DNA from: Siphonodentalium dalli | Lineage: Eukaryota > Mollusca > Scaphopoda > Gadilida > Siphonodentaliidae | Assembly (NCBI GenBank): GCA_032622095.1 | Contig: CP136061.1 | Span: forward strand, 20,710,991 to 20,774,990 | Length of the DNA: 64,000 nt | Direction of reading: 5' to 3' | Shown here: positions 12,136 to 24,419 of the stretch, piece by piece | Layout of the letters: the number at the start of each line of letters is the position of its first letter | Position numbering within the stretch: position 1 is the stretch's first letter | Notes under the pieces: generated by a model | What the model was told of the DNA's origin: nothing | What the model saw: the letters and a program-made list of their open reading frames with translations, nothing else | The model's database searches: none | Translations under genes and position numbers: made by a program

Positions 12136-12530
12136 CAATGATACAACCAAAACTGTAGAAAAAAGATACGGTGTGATGTAAGTCAACAAAAATAAACTTC
12201 ATGCTTTTATTGCCAACAATGCAAAAATCGCAGTTGAAATGCTGCTCAGACCACCGTCTTCAAGATCTTTAAATGTTGGGAGAATTGAATAATAACAAGC
12301 AGGTAAAAGGGATATGGGTCAAGGACAAATAATTAGGCAGCACATAACTACTAACAAATAATAATCTACATTAAACATCACAATATCACACTATCAAGAG
12401 CTTAAAATCTGAAGTTCAAGTCAGAAGAAATATTTTACCACATGAAAATTAGATATTTAATGAATTGATATCTTTCTATATAAAAGCTATATGGAAAATA
12501 CATCTACAGGATATCTAGTAAAAAAAAGAC

Positions 12531-12617
12531 CTTCAGTTGTATCTTTGGGCTCGGTAGCCTCGGGGACTTCCTCTGTTGTAACGTCAGGTTTAGTCTCACC
12601 ATCAGCTTTTGATTCAT
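12531..12617 (-). CDS. AK9: AK9 exon: acidic linker, phase 1-1
   Basis: 87 bp, 29 codons: DESKADGETKPDVTTEEVPE then ATEPKDTTE. Acceptor cacactttatag|ATGA, donor gtcttt (weak). It shares the TAG|ATGA start and the D-E lead with the exons at 10987 and 7245, which suggests that these exons arose from each other. Disordered linker; no domain. Confidence 0.68.
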
Positions 12618-13552
12618 CTATAAAGTGTGCAAGAATGAAATCTTAAAATTATATACTTACAAATAACAATGGGATATGTTTTCAAATGCCTGTATTGTAG
12701 AGTGAACTTTCATTCCTTAATTTAATGAGAACAACTTTTAAAATTGTGCCTAGAAACTGTAAATTAATGTAACATTTAGCCTCCGTTTTTGGCAATTACA
12801 AACATAAATTTTATCTGAAATAGAGTTGAATAACTTATGTCTGTGAATTTGGTATCATACAATCAAAATGTTGGTGGATTTATGGTGCTATCAAAAGTTT
12901 TTGAAGTAAAAATGTATAGATGTGTATTTTCTAAATTCGAGTGTGTTGGCATTTTAGAAAACCTATCCTTTGTTTGGATAGCAATTCATTGCTGTCTGAG
13001 GTGATATCTTTGGAGAAACAGAGAAAATTGGTTTTATGATTCAGCCCTCATAATTAGCTATGGCAATCAGCAATGCCGGAGCCATTTGCTGAAGCAAACT
13101 GGGCCAAGACGAAGGGTTGTGAAGCAGATTGCCGATGCCAAACAATGTGAATTAAGACAGCTGGTGATTATCCAATGGTTCAAATATTATATATAAAAAA
13201 CCCACAAACATTTTTACCTCAAAATATTTGTAAAACAGCCTCAGCTTTCAGACTGGATTGTATAGATTATATTAATCAACAATCATTGGCTCTGAGCAGT
13301 CCTCAACTTATAGGTCAAGCTATATGTTTGCTCTGTTAGGTCTTGAGCAGGTTTCAATGCTTAATTTATTACTGTCAATTAAACTTCTTCCGAAAACTGT
13401 GAAATCAAAAGAGAAAAAACCAACATGGGCGAAGGCATGAATTAGGTAATCTCTTATAAATTGGTATTCTGTGGATATAAAGCATTAAATTATACAATGA
13501 TTATGATGCATGCACAAGAACATCCAAACAACTGAAACATGAAATCATCATA
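12618..13552. other. AK9 intron, nothing recognised
   Basis: AT-rich. The piece ccctcataattagctatggc (13045) with aatcagcaatgccgg is a dispersed repeat seen again at about 62018-62060. No exon with a fitting phase found; one candidate near 13200 has a stop in frame. Confidence 0.4.
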
Positions 13553-13956
13553 CAAGCCTTGAAATAGTCTGACATTTGCAAAATGAGGTCCCCAGAGGGT
13601 GAATTTAATGATTCTATCCCACATGGTGGGCTAGCATAACCAAATTCATTCTGCTGAGGTCTCAACTGCTATGGAAGACCCAGGGTCAGATTGAAATTCC
13701 CAAGTTGAAGTTAGTGATTATATATTCACCCTTTAGTCACCTCGGTCATACATTTTATCTTCTGCAAATTATGGGATATAGAAACTGAACAAAAGAAAAA
13801 AGTAACTAAAAACAATGTTAAATTGAGACTATAGATACTTTCCAGAAGATGAGACATAATCAGAATTAATTTAGTGATGCTAGCGGGATAGCGTCACTAA
13901 ATTCACCCTCTGGGGACCTCATTCTGCAAATGACAGACACAATATTTCAAGGCTTG
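13553..13956. mobile_element. 'GAATGAGGTCC' palindrome element
   Basis: Ends CAAGCCTTGAAATAGTCTG and ATATTTCAAGGCTTG, with GAATGAGGTCCCCAGAGG palindrome halves near both ends. Confidence 0.75.
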
Positions 13957-14010
13957 ACTGAAACATTAAATCATCATATAATCAACAATAAGAGAAAAAC
14001 ATAAACAGCA

Positions 14011-14163
14011 CTGGAATATATGTAAACTAGCACTGGAATATATGTAAACAGCACTGGAATATATGTAAACTAGCACTGGAATATATGTAAACTAGCACTG
14101 GAATATATGTAAACTAGCACTGGAATATATGTAAACTAGCACTGGAATATATGTAAACTAGCA
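14011..14163. repeat. 22-bp tandem repeat, about 7 units
   Basis: Unit agcactggaatatatgtaaa ct; one unit lacks the 'ct' pair. Not next to any recognised exon. Confidence 0.95.
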
Positions 14164-15006
14164 AAAAACTACATCAAATCAAACAAGGATAGCTTGACTT
14201 TATAAAATCTTATACCCAACAGCATAAATTTTCATAAACAATAATAGTACGAGTTTGTTTCGTGCTTTGGTTTTGGTCTGTTTTTGAATGTTTTTTTCCA
14301 TTGACATGCATGAATCATATGATTACATGGGTATGCCAAATTAAAATCTGAAAAACTGATGGTCAACTTACTATCTTGAACAAGGTATACCATTGTGCAC
14401 ATTGAGGTAATACAATTTCCTGAATTCACACTGGGAAAACATACGACATCCAAACCAAAAGCTTTGGATCATGTCTATAAGAAACCCGGAAACATTGTCC
14501 AAAAGAAAACTGATTTAATCCACAGTTCTTTGGTTCTTCCAGGTTTCTTGTAGAGACGGTCCAGGTTTATATAGGTACCGTTCACCCAGTTTGGAATTGA
14601 TTAAAAAATATGTGTTGTGGTTCTAGTATGTCTTATATAGTTTTGTGCCAAAATTTAGCAAGATGCAATTAACATGCACATATTTTCCATCACCAATGTT
14701 AAACAGAAACATAAACAATAAAGACATTAAAGCAAGAAAGAAAGAGAAAAAGAGACAAGGTCAGGCAAATTTTCAATTTCAATGTAAATAGATTTGAAAA
14801 ATATATCCCTATGGAATAACACTTCATATGGAATAATTTATGGTTGTTGTGACTAAGTTATTTAGGGCCTAATGTATAAGGCGAACATATTACAAAATAA
14901 ATTACTGGTCAATCACTTGAATTAAAAGAAGCTAAAGCTTCCAGTGAAAATAATTTCATAACTGGGGAACAGCTATTCTAGTATTTGAATTGGTTTCTGT
15001 GACAAT
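14164..15006. other. AK9 intron, nothing recognised
   Basis: No supported exon, RNA or repeat array. AT-rich unique-looking sequence. Confidence 0.4.
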
Positions 15007-15027
15007 ATCTATATCTATATTTGCGAA

Positions 15028-15062
<35 letters not shown>

Positions 15063-15172
15063 GTTCTATAGAAATTCACAGGGGACCATCTAGATGATGC
15101 CAAATGGGTCTACTAGGAGTAACTTTTTACGAGAAAGATAATGGTCGGGGTTAGAATATCTATATTTGCGAA

Positions 15173-15203
<31 letters not shown>

Positions 15204-15300
15204 GTTCTATAGAAATTCACAGGGGACCATCTAGATGATGCCAAATGGGTCTACTAGGAGTAACTTTTTACGAGAAAGATAATGGTCGGGGTTAGAATTT
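15007..15300. repeat. Two ~142-bp direct repeats with (GTCT)n tracts
   Basis: tatatttgcgaatgtctgtc begins both copies (about 15018 and 15160). Each has a GTCT microsatellite, then gttctatagaaattcacagg and taatggtcggggttagaa. A third, diverged start is at about 16515-16640. Confidence 0.9.
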
Positions 15301-16830
15301 TCTAAAGTGACGCCGTTGTTGCCAGGGGCAGAAAAGGGGGAGGGGCAGAAAAAAAAATTGTCGCCGATTGCCACCAAACTTATATATAATCATCCCCATA
15401 ATATGATGAATCTAATGGCGTGGTTTAAATATGGCAAAAGTCGCGCCGTTCGCATCAGGGGTGCCCGGAAGGGGGGAGGGCAGATTTTGTTTTCTGTCGC
15501 GATTGCCACGAAACTTACATATTATCATCCCCATGATATGAAGAATCCAACGGTGAGGTTTAAATATGTCAAAAGTGGCGTCGTTTGAGTCAGGGATGAA
15601 CGGAATGGGAGAGGGGCACCAAAATTGATAAAAACTAATTTTAGCGCCGATTTCCACCAAATTTATATATATTCGTCTTCATGATACAAGGAATCTAATT
15701 GTGCGATTTAACAACGCCAAATTGTTGTTTTTGGATGAGAGATTGGCAGGGGGTGGGCACTAAATTTGTTAATAAGTCGCCGATTGCCACCACACTTATA
15801 CAAAATCATCCCCATGGTATGAGGAGTCTAATGGTGTGGCTTTTATCTGTCAAATGTGGCCTCATTCGAGTCAGGGTTGTATTGAAAGGGACAGGGGCAC
15901 CAAAATTGATGCACAATTTTTTTAGCGCCAATTTCCACCAAATTGATATACGTTCTTATCCATGATACGAGGAATCTAATGGTGATTTAAAGACGCCATA
16001 TTGGTGCTCTTTTGGTGAGAGATGGAGAGGAGAGGGATTGGCACCAAATTTGATAAAAAAAATTGTTTAGTCGCCGATTATCACCAAACTTATAAACAAT
16101 CATCTCCATGATATCAGGAGTGTAATCGTGTGGTTTAAGGATGTCACAAATGGGGCCATTCGAGTCAGTGGTATAAAGAGATGAGAGGGACACACAAAAT
16201 TATATCTATATGTATAGTGCCGATTTCCAGCAGATTGATACATATTCTTCTCCGTGATACGAGGAATATTATCGTGTGGTTTAGACACGGGTGAGAGATG
16301 TGGGGACCTTAAATTTGATACGAATTTGTATACTCGCCTATTTTCACCAATTTCATATATATGCATCTCTAATCTCTAATGAGTCTTAGTGTGTGCAGCT
16401 TGAGTCCGAAATAGGGACGGGAGGGTCACCAAAACTGATACAAAATATTTTTAGTGCCAATTACCATCAAATTTAGACACGTTCTTCTCAAATGATACAA
16501 GAAATAAAATCGTGCTGTCTGTCTTTTTGTATGTCTGTGTGCGTTCTATATATAAATTCACACGGTATAATCGAGATGGCACCAAGGCTTTCTAAGAGGG
16601 GTACATTTTTACATGGAAGATAATGGTGCGGGTTAAAATTTTCTAAAATGACACTGTTGGTGGGAGGGGAAATTTAAAAAATATGGTGAAATAGTTTTGT
16701 CGCTAATTTCCACCAAACGAATACATAATCACCTTCGCAATATGGCGTTGTTCGAGTCAGCGTTGCATCAACAATTGATTTAATAAACCAAATTCCACCA
16801 AATTCATACACGTTTTTCTCTAATGATATA
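15301..16830. repeat. Diverged ~145-bp tandem repeat (about 10 units)
   Basis: The motif 'cgccgattnccaccaaa' plus cttatatataatcatc recurs at about 15362, 15498, 15644, 15776, 15923, 16070, 16217, 16333, 16453, 16697 and 16786. Spacing is near 132-147 bp in the first half and irregular later. Two alternating unit types (cgccgattgcc / gcgccgatttcc) suggest an older ~290-bp dimer. Open frames here are by-products of the repeat. Confidence 0.8.
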
Positions 16831-18002
16831 CCATGAATTAAATCACACTTGGTGTCGTTTGCGTCACGGATGGCGAGCGGATATGCACTATCATTGATAA
16901 GATTGCTATTTGCCTATATCCACATATAAGTTATATACAGTCACCAGGGCATCTCCATATCATTTTAAGTAGTTGGGCGTTCACATTTCACAATCCCGAC
17001 ATATGGTGACCCACATAAGTCACTTGAACAGTTATATCTTCTTAACAGTCATATTTATATGTGAATGGCAATTAAGGCATTCACACAATGAGCTAGCAAA
17101 AAGAGATAACTAGAAGAAGCATTAAACGTATATTTATCATTCTATTGAAGAGATAGATATATTCGTGCAAACTGAGAGACCTCGAACCGTAAGAGGATTG
17201 CATATATATAATAACAAAATTTAGTCTGTTCCATTCAATACAGTTTCCACAAAAAGTTACAATTTGTCAAGAGATATGGAAGGCCTGTTCAAAAATAGTG
17301 GTCACAGTGTGCAGTCAAATATAGTTTCTTCTGATATACAAGAAAATGCAGTTAGTAGCACAAGACTTTTCAGGATCCTACCAATACTGACATCTGACAA
17401 GGGTTTTAGAACAGACTCATCGACTGACATAAACAACTCAAAATCTCGCTCTGTGCCTGGCACATGTAGCTGAGAATATTTAGCCAATATATAGCACCAT
17501 GAACAGAGGAGCACCTGGAAATTTCTTTGAAACATCTGTATCTTCGTGGAGATATAATAGCCAGGTGTCCTCGAGATCTTAGTCCAACCCACTAGATTGA
17601 TTGATACATCTCAATATGTAAAACCCAATTATCATCTTTTATCGAACTAATGTGTTTATGATGTTCATGTATCATATTATAACGTCTAATGTATACGCAG
17701 TTGTAAATAAATAAATACTTCATTATTGGTGGAATGGATTAATCGCGATAAACAGAATGACAATTGACAAGGTGAGCCACTACTTATATTCCATGACTGT
17801 AATAATCATGTTTTGTGATGCTATTTGAATATACAATTTATGAGAAAACCTATAACACTTTAAGCAAGAGCATTCTCTATTCCCAACAAATATCCACAGC
17901 ATACATTAACCTGGGCAACGCCGGGTAACCCTGCTAGTCTTCAATATATTTGCAGAACAAGCAATAAATGAATCAACTATATCTAGCTCATCAATGTTTC
18001 CA
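16831..18002. other. AK9 intron, nothing recognised
   Basis: Short open frames near 17264-17592 on both strands have no recognisable domain and no splice context that fits AK9 phases. Confidence 0.4.
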
Positions 18003-18339
18003 TCAACTCTTTTAGTGCCAGGCTCTCCAGGTTTTAACCATAAGACAGTAAAGGCGGAATAAAGGCAGAATAAATAGAAATATTGTGTGGCTAGCAAATT
18101 TTCAATTGATACCAAAATTGCATTGAACAAAATGTTGATGTAAAACATGTTTTGGAAAATTTTATATTAGAATTGACAGTGTTTAGAATTATTTTTTGGT
18201 AATTAAACAATTCTGATAACTAAAGCATCTTTTGAAGAAATGTTGTTGTTGAAATCGGATGATACGAGGACCTATGAATTGGATTGTGTACCTTTAACTA
18301 TAAGGTCAATATAGTTGGCACCAGTACTAAAAGAGTTAA
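18003..18339. mobile_element. MITE with CAACTCTTTTAGTGCCA ends
   Basis: TCAACTCTTTTAGTGCCAGG on the left; TTGGCACCAGTACTAAAAGAGTTAA on the right is the imperfect inverse. The right end is 146 bp from the Asp-rich AK9 exon. Confidence 0.55.
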
Positions 18340-18484
18340 TGAAATTAAAAAGAAATGATGCAGGTCAACAATTTTTCATCTGATTATATAAGGCAACAAA
18401 AATCAGAAACAGAACGGTGAAACAGTAAATAACTACAACAGTGGTGCAATATTGATGAAACGTAACCGCCACCAGCATTATTAC

Positions 18485-18547
18485 CTCTCTGTAGGTCACT
18501 AGTACTCCCATTATCATCATCATCATGAGACAACCGGTCCTCATCTT
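18485..18547 (-). CDS. AK9: AK9 exon: Asp-rich linker, seed of the 52-bp minisatellite
   Basis: 63 bp, 21 codons, phase 1 at both ends. Entered in phase 1 it reads EDEDRLSHDDDDNGSTSDLQ R. Acceptor GGCACATTACAG, donor AGAG|GTAATA. It sits between the exons at 21.8 and 12.6 kb. Its acceptor and first five bases (CATTACAG|AAGAT) are repeated ~18 times in the array directly upstream in the intron. The phase and acidic content match its neighbours; no conserved domain. Confidence 0.65.
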
Positions 18548-19483
18548 CTGTAATGTGCCATAGTGTTTGTCATAGATTACATTATGTTCAATATATCTTC
18601 TGTAATGTGCCATAGTGTTTGTCATAAATTACATTATGTTCTAAATATCTTCTGTAATGTGCCATAGTGTTCATCATAGATTACATTATGTTCAATATAT
18701 CTTCTGCAATGTGCCATAGTGTTTGTCATAGATTACATTATGTTCAATATATCTTCTGTAATGTGCCATAGTGTTCATCATAGATTACATTATGTTCTAC
18801 ATATCTTCTGTAAAGTGTCATAGCGTTTCTCATAGATTACATTATGTTCTACATATCTTCTGTAATGTGTCATAGCGTTTCTCATAGATTACATTATGTT
18901 CTAAATATCTTCTGTAATGTGCCATAGTGTTTGTCATAGATTACATTATGTTCAATATATCTTCTGTAATGTGCCATAGTGTTTGTCATAGATTACATTA
19001 TGTTCTAAATATCTTCTGTAATGTGCCATAGTGTTCATCATAGATTACATTATGTTCAATATATCTTCTGCAATGTGCCATAGTGTTTGTCATAGATTAC
19101 ATTATGTTCAATATATCTTCTGTAATGTGCCATAGTGTTCATCATAGATTACATTATGTTCTACATATCTTCTGTAAAGTGTCATAGCGTTTCTCATAGA
19201 TTACATTATGTTCTACATATCTTCTGTAATGTGTCATAGCGTTTCTCATAGATTACATTATGTTCTAAATATCTTCTGTAATGTGCCATAGTGTTCATCA
19301 TAGATTACATTATGTTCAATATATCTTCTGTAATGTGCCATAGTGTTTGTCATAGATTACATTATGTTCAATATATCTTCTGTAATGTGCCATAGTGTTC
19401 ATCATAGATTACATTATGTTCTACATATCTTCTGTAAAGTGTCATAGCGTTTCTCATAGATTACATTATGTTCTACATATTTA
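18548..19483 (-). repeat. 52-bp minisatellite built from a 3' splice site (~18 units)
   Basis: On the minus strand each unit reads CACATTACAG|AAGATATA then ttgaacataatgtaatctat, gacaaacactatgg. The acceptor AG is kept in every unit. Variant units ('taaagtgtcatagcgtttctc') recur at about 18811, 19175 and 19435, spaced 364 and 260 bp (7 and 5 units), so a higher-order repeat is present. It is directly joined to the exon at 18485-18547. Confidence 0.95.
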
Positions 19484-19748
19484 ATGACCATAAAATGATG
19501 GCACAAGTGTAATGGCATGAGTAGCAAAAGAGGCAATAGATTTAGGTCATGGCTCAGTTAACGGTGCCGTAAATATAGCTGTTGATCCTAAATTTACGCT
19601 GTGACATCATTCTGGTTATTTCAAAGTAATTTGATGAAGTATCCACAACCTTGAAGTCAAATAACTGTACACTGAGTGAGTTTTCTGTTTGTCTATATAA
19701 TTAGAATTTGAAACAGTATGTGCATGAATTTGGTAGCCTACATAATAT

Positions 19749-20165
19749 GTGACCCGCCATATCAAATCCAGTCGTAAGTCGGGATTTTTTTTACCCTGTG
19801 CCAATGCATTCTCTTATATATGCGAGTCGACCATAGGTCGCCTCGCATATATAAGAGAATACATTGGCCTAACAATTTTTTACAATTTTAATAATTTTTT
19901 CTTGTATTCTTTAACAATTTTATAATTTCACCCATACAGAGCCCCAGACAAACATGAGCAGACAACACTCTTCTATATGCTTCTATATATGTGTGGGGCT
20001 CCCTGCAGGGTAATGGATGTTTTTTATTTTATGTCCTAAAAATTTTAAGAAACATTTATTTTTAAAAAATGATAAAAAATTGTTAGGCCAATGCATTCTC
20101 TTATATATGCGAGGCGACCTATGGTCGACTCGCATATATAAGAGAATGCATTGGCACAGGGTAAA
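19749..20165. mobile_element. Type D palindrome element, right end lost
   Basis: Starts GTGACCCGCCATATCAAATC like the complete copy at 35410-35867. Two copies of the common palindrome (about 19799-19866 and 20088-20155). The central cacccatacagagccccaga block is in inverse orientation relative to the other copy. On the right, homology stops after ttacgactg. Confidence 0.8.
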
Positions 20166-20846
20166 AACTTACGACTGTTGCTCATGCTATTCTCTGACTT
20201 TCAGCTGAACTAAATTTGATATGTGTGGCTGTTTGTATCACTTAGTCTACTTATAACATTTGGGGAAACATGAATTATAAACCCGTGAATATGTACCCCA
20301 CACATGTAGAGTATTCGTTTCTATAGGCAATAATTATAGGAAGTCCCCATCGTCAAAATTGCATACATCATGAGTATTGAGTATGGTGATGTCATGACAT
20401 AAATTTATTATCTGTGGCTATATTTACGGTAATGCAAATCCTTCCACAATCGTAACAGTGTCATAAATTGTCAGTCAATAACACATACATGTGTAGTTCT
20501 GTGCTTATTACACACCACGACCGGCATCTCATATAGGATATTGTTCAACTCCATATTATATTCCAATCTTATCATGTTTTGAGATTCTATTAATTTAAAG
20601 TTAATATTAAACTGGAAAATGACACATCTAAGTAGACAATTTATCATACTAAACAGAAATTAGTGGAAAAGAAACTTCTAGGATAAAGTACCTAAGTGAT
20701 TCGGATTTAAGCTATGTAGACTCACAAAACTTGGATAAATTATCATATTTGAAGCAGTTGACACATATAACACAGCATTTATTGCAGAATTATAAAGGGA
20801 AAAGAACCCTATCTAAACGATATTGACTGTAAGCTGATAGTCTGTT

Positions 20847-21100
20847 CAAGCCTTGAAATAGGGTGTCTGTCATTTGCAGAATGAGGTTCCCAGAGGGTGA
20901 ATTTAGTGATGCTACCCCGCATAGCGGGCTAGCATCACAAAATTCACCCTCTGGGGACCTCATTCTGCTTACAACTCAGCAGAATAAGGTCCCCAGAGGG
21001 TGAATTTGGTGATGCTAGCCTGCTATGCGGGGTAGCATCACTAAATTCTCCCTCTGGGGACCTCATTCTGCAAATGACAGGCACACTATTTCAAGGCTTG
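20847..21100. mobile_element. 'GAATGAGGTCC' palindrome element
   Basis: CAAGCCTTGAAATAG at the left and CTATTTCAAGGCTTG at the right. Two palindromes (20877-20968 and 20981-21071) built of GCAGAATGAGGTCCCCAGAG and GGTGAATTTAGTGATGCTA with their inverses. The complete element is nearly one nested palindrome. Confidence 0.85.
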
Positions 21101-21379
21101 AGTCTGTTCCACGATAGCAAACACAAAGCTGGGATACTAGTGGATTATCACACATACATTTACATGAGACAGAATTTATCTATCCTGCGCTATAGAAATT
21201 AAGGGCGGAACAGTGACAACAAACATTGAACATCTAAAAGACAGTATTTTTTAAAGAACTTAATAGAATTGAACAACATTTCGGGGCTTTAAATAATTTA
21301 AGGAAATAAATTGTAGACTAGCCTTGTTGTGACTCATAGGATTAGAATGAGACTGAGAGAGCTGTATGGTGAAAATCAT

Positions 21380-21779
21380 TTAACCCTTTACCCAACAGAA
21401 GGGCCCTGTGCCAATGCATTCTCTTATATATGCGAGTCGACCATAGGTCGTCTCACATATATAAGAGAATGCATTGGCTTAACACATTAAAAATTATAAA
21501 ATTGTTAAAGAATGTAAGAAAAAATGGTAAAAAGTGTTAAAAAACGATTTTTTTTAGGCCAATGCATTCTCTTATATATGCGAGGCGACCTATGGTCGAC
21601 TCGCATATATAAGAGAATGCATTGGCACAGGGCATAACTGTAACTATCACAATGTGGTCAAGGAGCCGGTTCCAATGATATCCATATTTGTATGGTTCTA
21701 TTGAGACAGACCGAAGATATTTTAGGCTGTTGAAGCTTTATTTGGCCGGTTTTGGCCGGTTTGTTGGGTAAAGGGTTAA
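21380..21779. mobile_element. Type B palindrome MITE (two palindromes)
   Basis: TTAA-flanked. Termini CCCTTTACCCAACAGAAGG and TTGTTGGGTAAAGGG. Two mirror-image palindromes separated by an AT-rich spacer (aaattgttaaagaatgtaag). Its right end lies 33 bp from the donor of the AK9 exon at 21812. Confidence 0.9.
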
Positions 21780-21811
21780 ACCACATAAAATAAGTGAATG
21801 GGACTCATTAC

Positions 21812-21912
21812 CTTCGAGTATTTCTCCTGCTTCTATTCTCCGCTTTCGCTCATCTTCTTCTATCTTTTTCACAGCCTCAGCTGCCAACCTCTTGTCTTCT
21901 TCTTCAAGCCTC
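21812..21912 (-). CDS. AK9: AK9 exon: charged coiled-coil after second kinase unit
   Basis: 101 bp, phase 2 to phase 1: RLEEEDKRLAAEAVKKIEED then ERKRRIEAGEILE. Long helix of alternating Glu/Lys/Arg, as in AK9 after the second unit (an E-E-E-x-x-x-R-x-L-E pattern). Acceptor gaaatgccttcag, donor gtaatg. Confidence 0.85.
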
Positions 21913-22309
21913 CTGAAGGCATTTCATAAGTTTGACACTGTAATCTGGGCCAACATATGTCTATAATCACACACCCTCCACATTCACACAATCAGAGCCC
22001 GTAAAAATCAGTACAAATCACCATACGGTTTACATGAATGTTTCCGAGGTTTATCAAGCATTAACTGTAGCGTCCACTGCATAAAAAGGGATTAACCACC
22101 AACGTCATATCAAGCCGATCATGTGCATGTGCTTGCTGCGTATTGTTATTAGGAGACTATTGGAATATATGAACAACATGTTACTTATAATTGTTTTTGT
22201 AGTTTTGAAAAGGTTGTTCATGTTATTAATGTTCTAATACAATGTACTGGTTTATGATTATAAGGAATGACATACAAATCGATTGGGCTCATTTGTTTTG
22301 CCTGGCAGT

Positions 22310-22708
22310 TTAACCCTTTACCCAACAGAAGGGCCCTGTGCCAATGCATTCTCTTATATATGCGAGTCGACCATAGGTCGCCTCGCATATATAAGAGAAT
22401 GCATTGGCTTAACACATTACAAATTATAAAATTGTTAAAGAATGTAAGAAAAAATGGTAAAAAGTGTTAAAAAAAGATTTTTTTAGGCCAATGCATTCTC
22501 TTATATATGCGAGGCGACCTATGGTCGACTCGCATATATAAGAGAATGCATTGGCACAGGGCATAACTGTAACTATCACAATGTGGTCAAGGAGTCGGTT
22601 CCAATGATATCCATATGTGTATGATTCTATTGAGACAGACCCAAGATATTTTAGGCTGCTGAAGCTTTATTTGGCCGGTTTTGGCCGTTTTGTTGGGTAA
22701 AGGGTTAA
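22310..22708. mobile_element. Type B palindrome MITE (two palindromes)
   Basis: Nearly identical to the copy at 21380-21779 (same termini, spacer and right-hand block), in the same orientation, 530 bp away in the next intron. Confidence 0.9.
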
Positions 22709-22822
22709 ATAAACAAAGTTTTCTATTCAGGATTCACACACTTTGTTTAATTACTCAGCCAGTCAAAATCAAATGACCCCAATCGATCTTCCAGTCATTC
22801 CTTATATATTTACACTCATGCA

Positions 22823-23076
22823 CAAGCCTTGAAATAGTGTGTCTGTCATTTGCAGAATGAGGTCCCCAGAGGGTGAATTTAGTGATGCTACCCCCACATA
22901 GCGGGCTAGCATCACCAAATTCACCCTCTGGGAACCTCATTCTGCTGAGGTGTAAGCAGAATGAGGTCCCCAGAGGGTGAATTTGGTGATGCTAGCCTGC
23001 TATGCGGGGTAGCATCACTAAATTCACCCTCTGGGGACCTCATTCTGCAAATGACAGACACACTATTTCAAGGCTT
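22823..23076. mobile_element. 'GAATGAGGTCC' palindrome element
   Basis: Ends CAAGCCTTGAAATAGTGTG and CACACTATTTCAAGGCTTG. Two palindromes as in the copy at 20847-21100. It lies 87 bp from the donor of the AK9 exon at 23163. Confidence 0.88.
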
Positions 23077-23162
23077 GCTCATACATACATTCATGCTGTG
23101 GATCGAACATAAATTAATTGCTGATCGATATAAATTGTAATGATTTCATTTAATTTTCTTAC

Positions 23163-23393
23163 AGCTTCTCGGCTTCCATTGACTTCCTGTCGGATTCTTC
23201 CATCTCGAGCCTTGTTTTCATTTTCTCATCGACTTCCTCCTTGTTAGCATTGTACCAGCGCTTGAGTAGATAGGTGCTGTTCTCATCCGTTTCCTTGAGA
23301 AATATAACCTCGTCTGGCAGCAGGTTCTTCTCAATACAGGCATTCCACTGATCCCTGGTACACGGGAAGTTATCCAAGATCCAACCACCATTT
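23163..23393 (-). CDS. AK9: AK9 exon: 'GGWILDNFP' core strand of second kinase unit
   Basis: 231 bp, phase 2 to phase 2. It reads NGGWILDNFPCTRDQWNACI, EKNLLPDEVIFLKETDENST, YLLKRWYNANKEEVDEKMKT and a charged tail RLEMEESDRKSMEAEKL. G-G-W-I-[LV]-D-N-x-P is the AK9-specific version of the adenylate-kinase DGFPR strand. Then follows the L-P-D-x-V-I-x-L strand. Acceptor ttaaatcaacag, donor gtaaga. The basic LID arginines of classic enzymes are not evident, so catalytic ability of this unit is uncertain. Confidence 0.92.
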
Positions 23394-24419
23394 CTGTTGA
23401 TTTAAATATATTTCATTATCCCTCAAGAAAACAATAAACAAATACATATAGAATGATTCTAGGGTAGCAATACACAAGTTAATGGGTTTGTAGGAGGGCT
23501 GAAAAATAGGTTTTTAAGCATATAAGCGCTATAACTGTCAGTTTGGCCTTTGTTATTCATGGGTGTATTGTTTTGATTATTTAATTATTTTATAAAGGTA
23601 CCATAGTATACAAAATGGGATGATGTTTGAATATAAAGTATGTGTTTGGTACCCGGTGTGGGCCAGCTCTGAATGGTACTCCACCGGAAAAAGAGCCTGA
23701 TTTCTCTCCCTTGAAAACAGTCTTCTGCACTTCCAAGACAAAAATTCAAACACGATATGATAACTTTTCTTTAATATATCTTACATATATCTTAAGCTTC
23801 TATCAGCTCATAAGGTGATTATAGACTGACAATCACTCTGTCATGGTTACCTATGGTGCCGAAAACAGACAGTTTTAGCCAAAAAATGGTTAAAATGGGG
23901 ATTTTGCATTGTCAGTCCAAGGGAGACTTGTGATGTGACAATTACGTCAAAATACAGACATATAAGTGCTCCAACCATTTCTGTATCTTGTAACCAAGCA
24001 TTCATGTGCTGTTTGTCAATGACCATGGCGTAGCAGAAGGTTGTAGTAGAGTACCCCATCAAAATGGTGAAAATGGCCAGAAATCATGTATTGCTACCTC
24101 AGGGCCCTGCGATTCATCAAATCGAATCGAATTTTGATTCTCAATTCAGTCTTCCGAATCCATTCATTTTTTTATTTTGAGTCGTCACTGTTTCAGTTCG
24201 ATTCACAGCATATGAACTCCACTATATTCTCATCGATTTATCCTCTACAAAAGCGTCAAAGCATAAAAATAAAGGACCATAATTATGATAAAAGAATTTC
24301 ATCATAGATTAATAGAATCATCTGCGACATTGCCACATCAAAGTACATGTACAACCTTTTAAATTGACATCAAACACAGTCATAGACTCGAAATCCATTG
24401 CGATGACCTATCAACTTAC
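23394..24419. other. AK9 intron, nothing recognised
   Basis: No repeat array or exon seen. Contains short open frames without domains. Confidence 0.4.

Noticed and set aside
13200-13260. Exon candidate ctgaaag|CTGAGG...TTTTGAG|GTAAAA
   Set aside because: Stop codon in the phase required by neighbouring exons and poor acceptor.
18545-19483. CRISPR-like regular array
   Set aside because: Units are contiguous with no unique spacers, in an animal intron.
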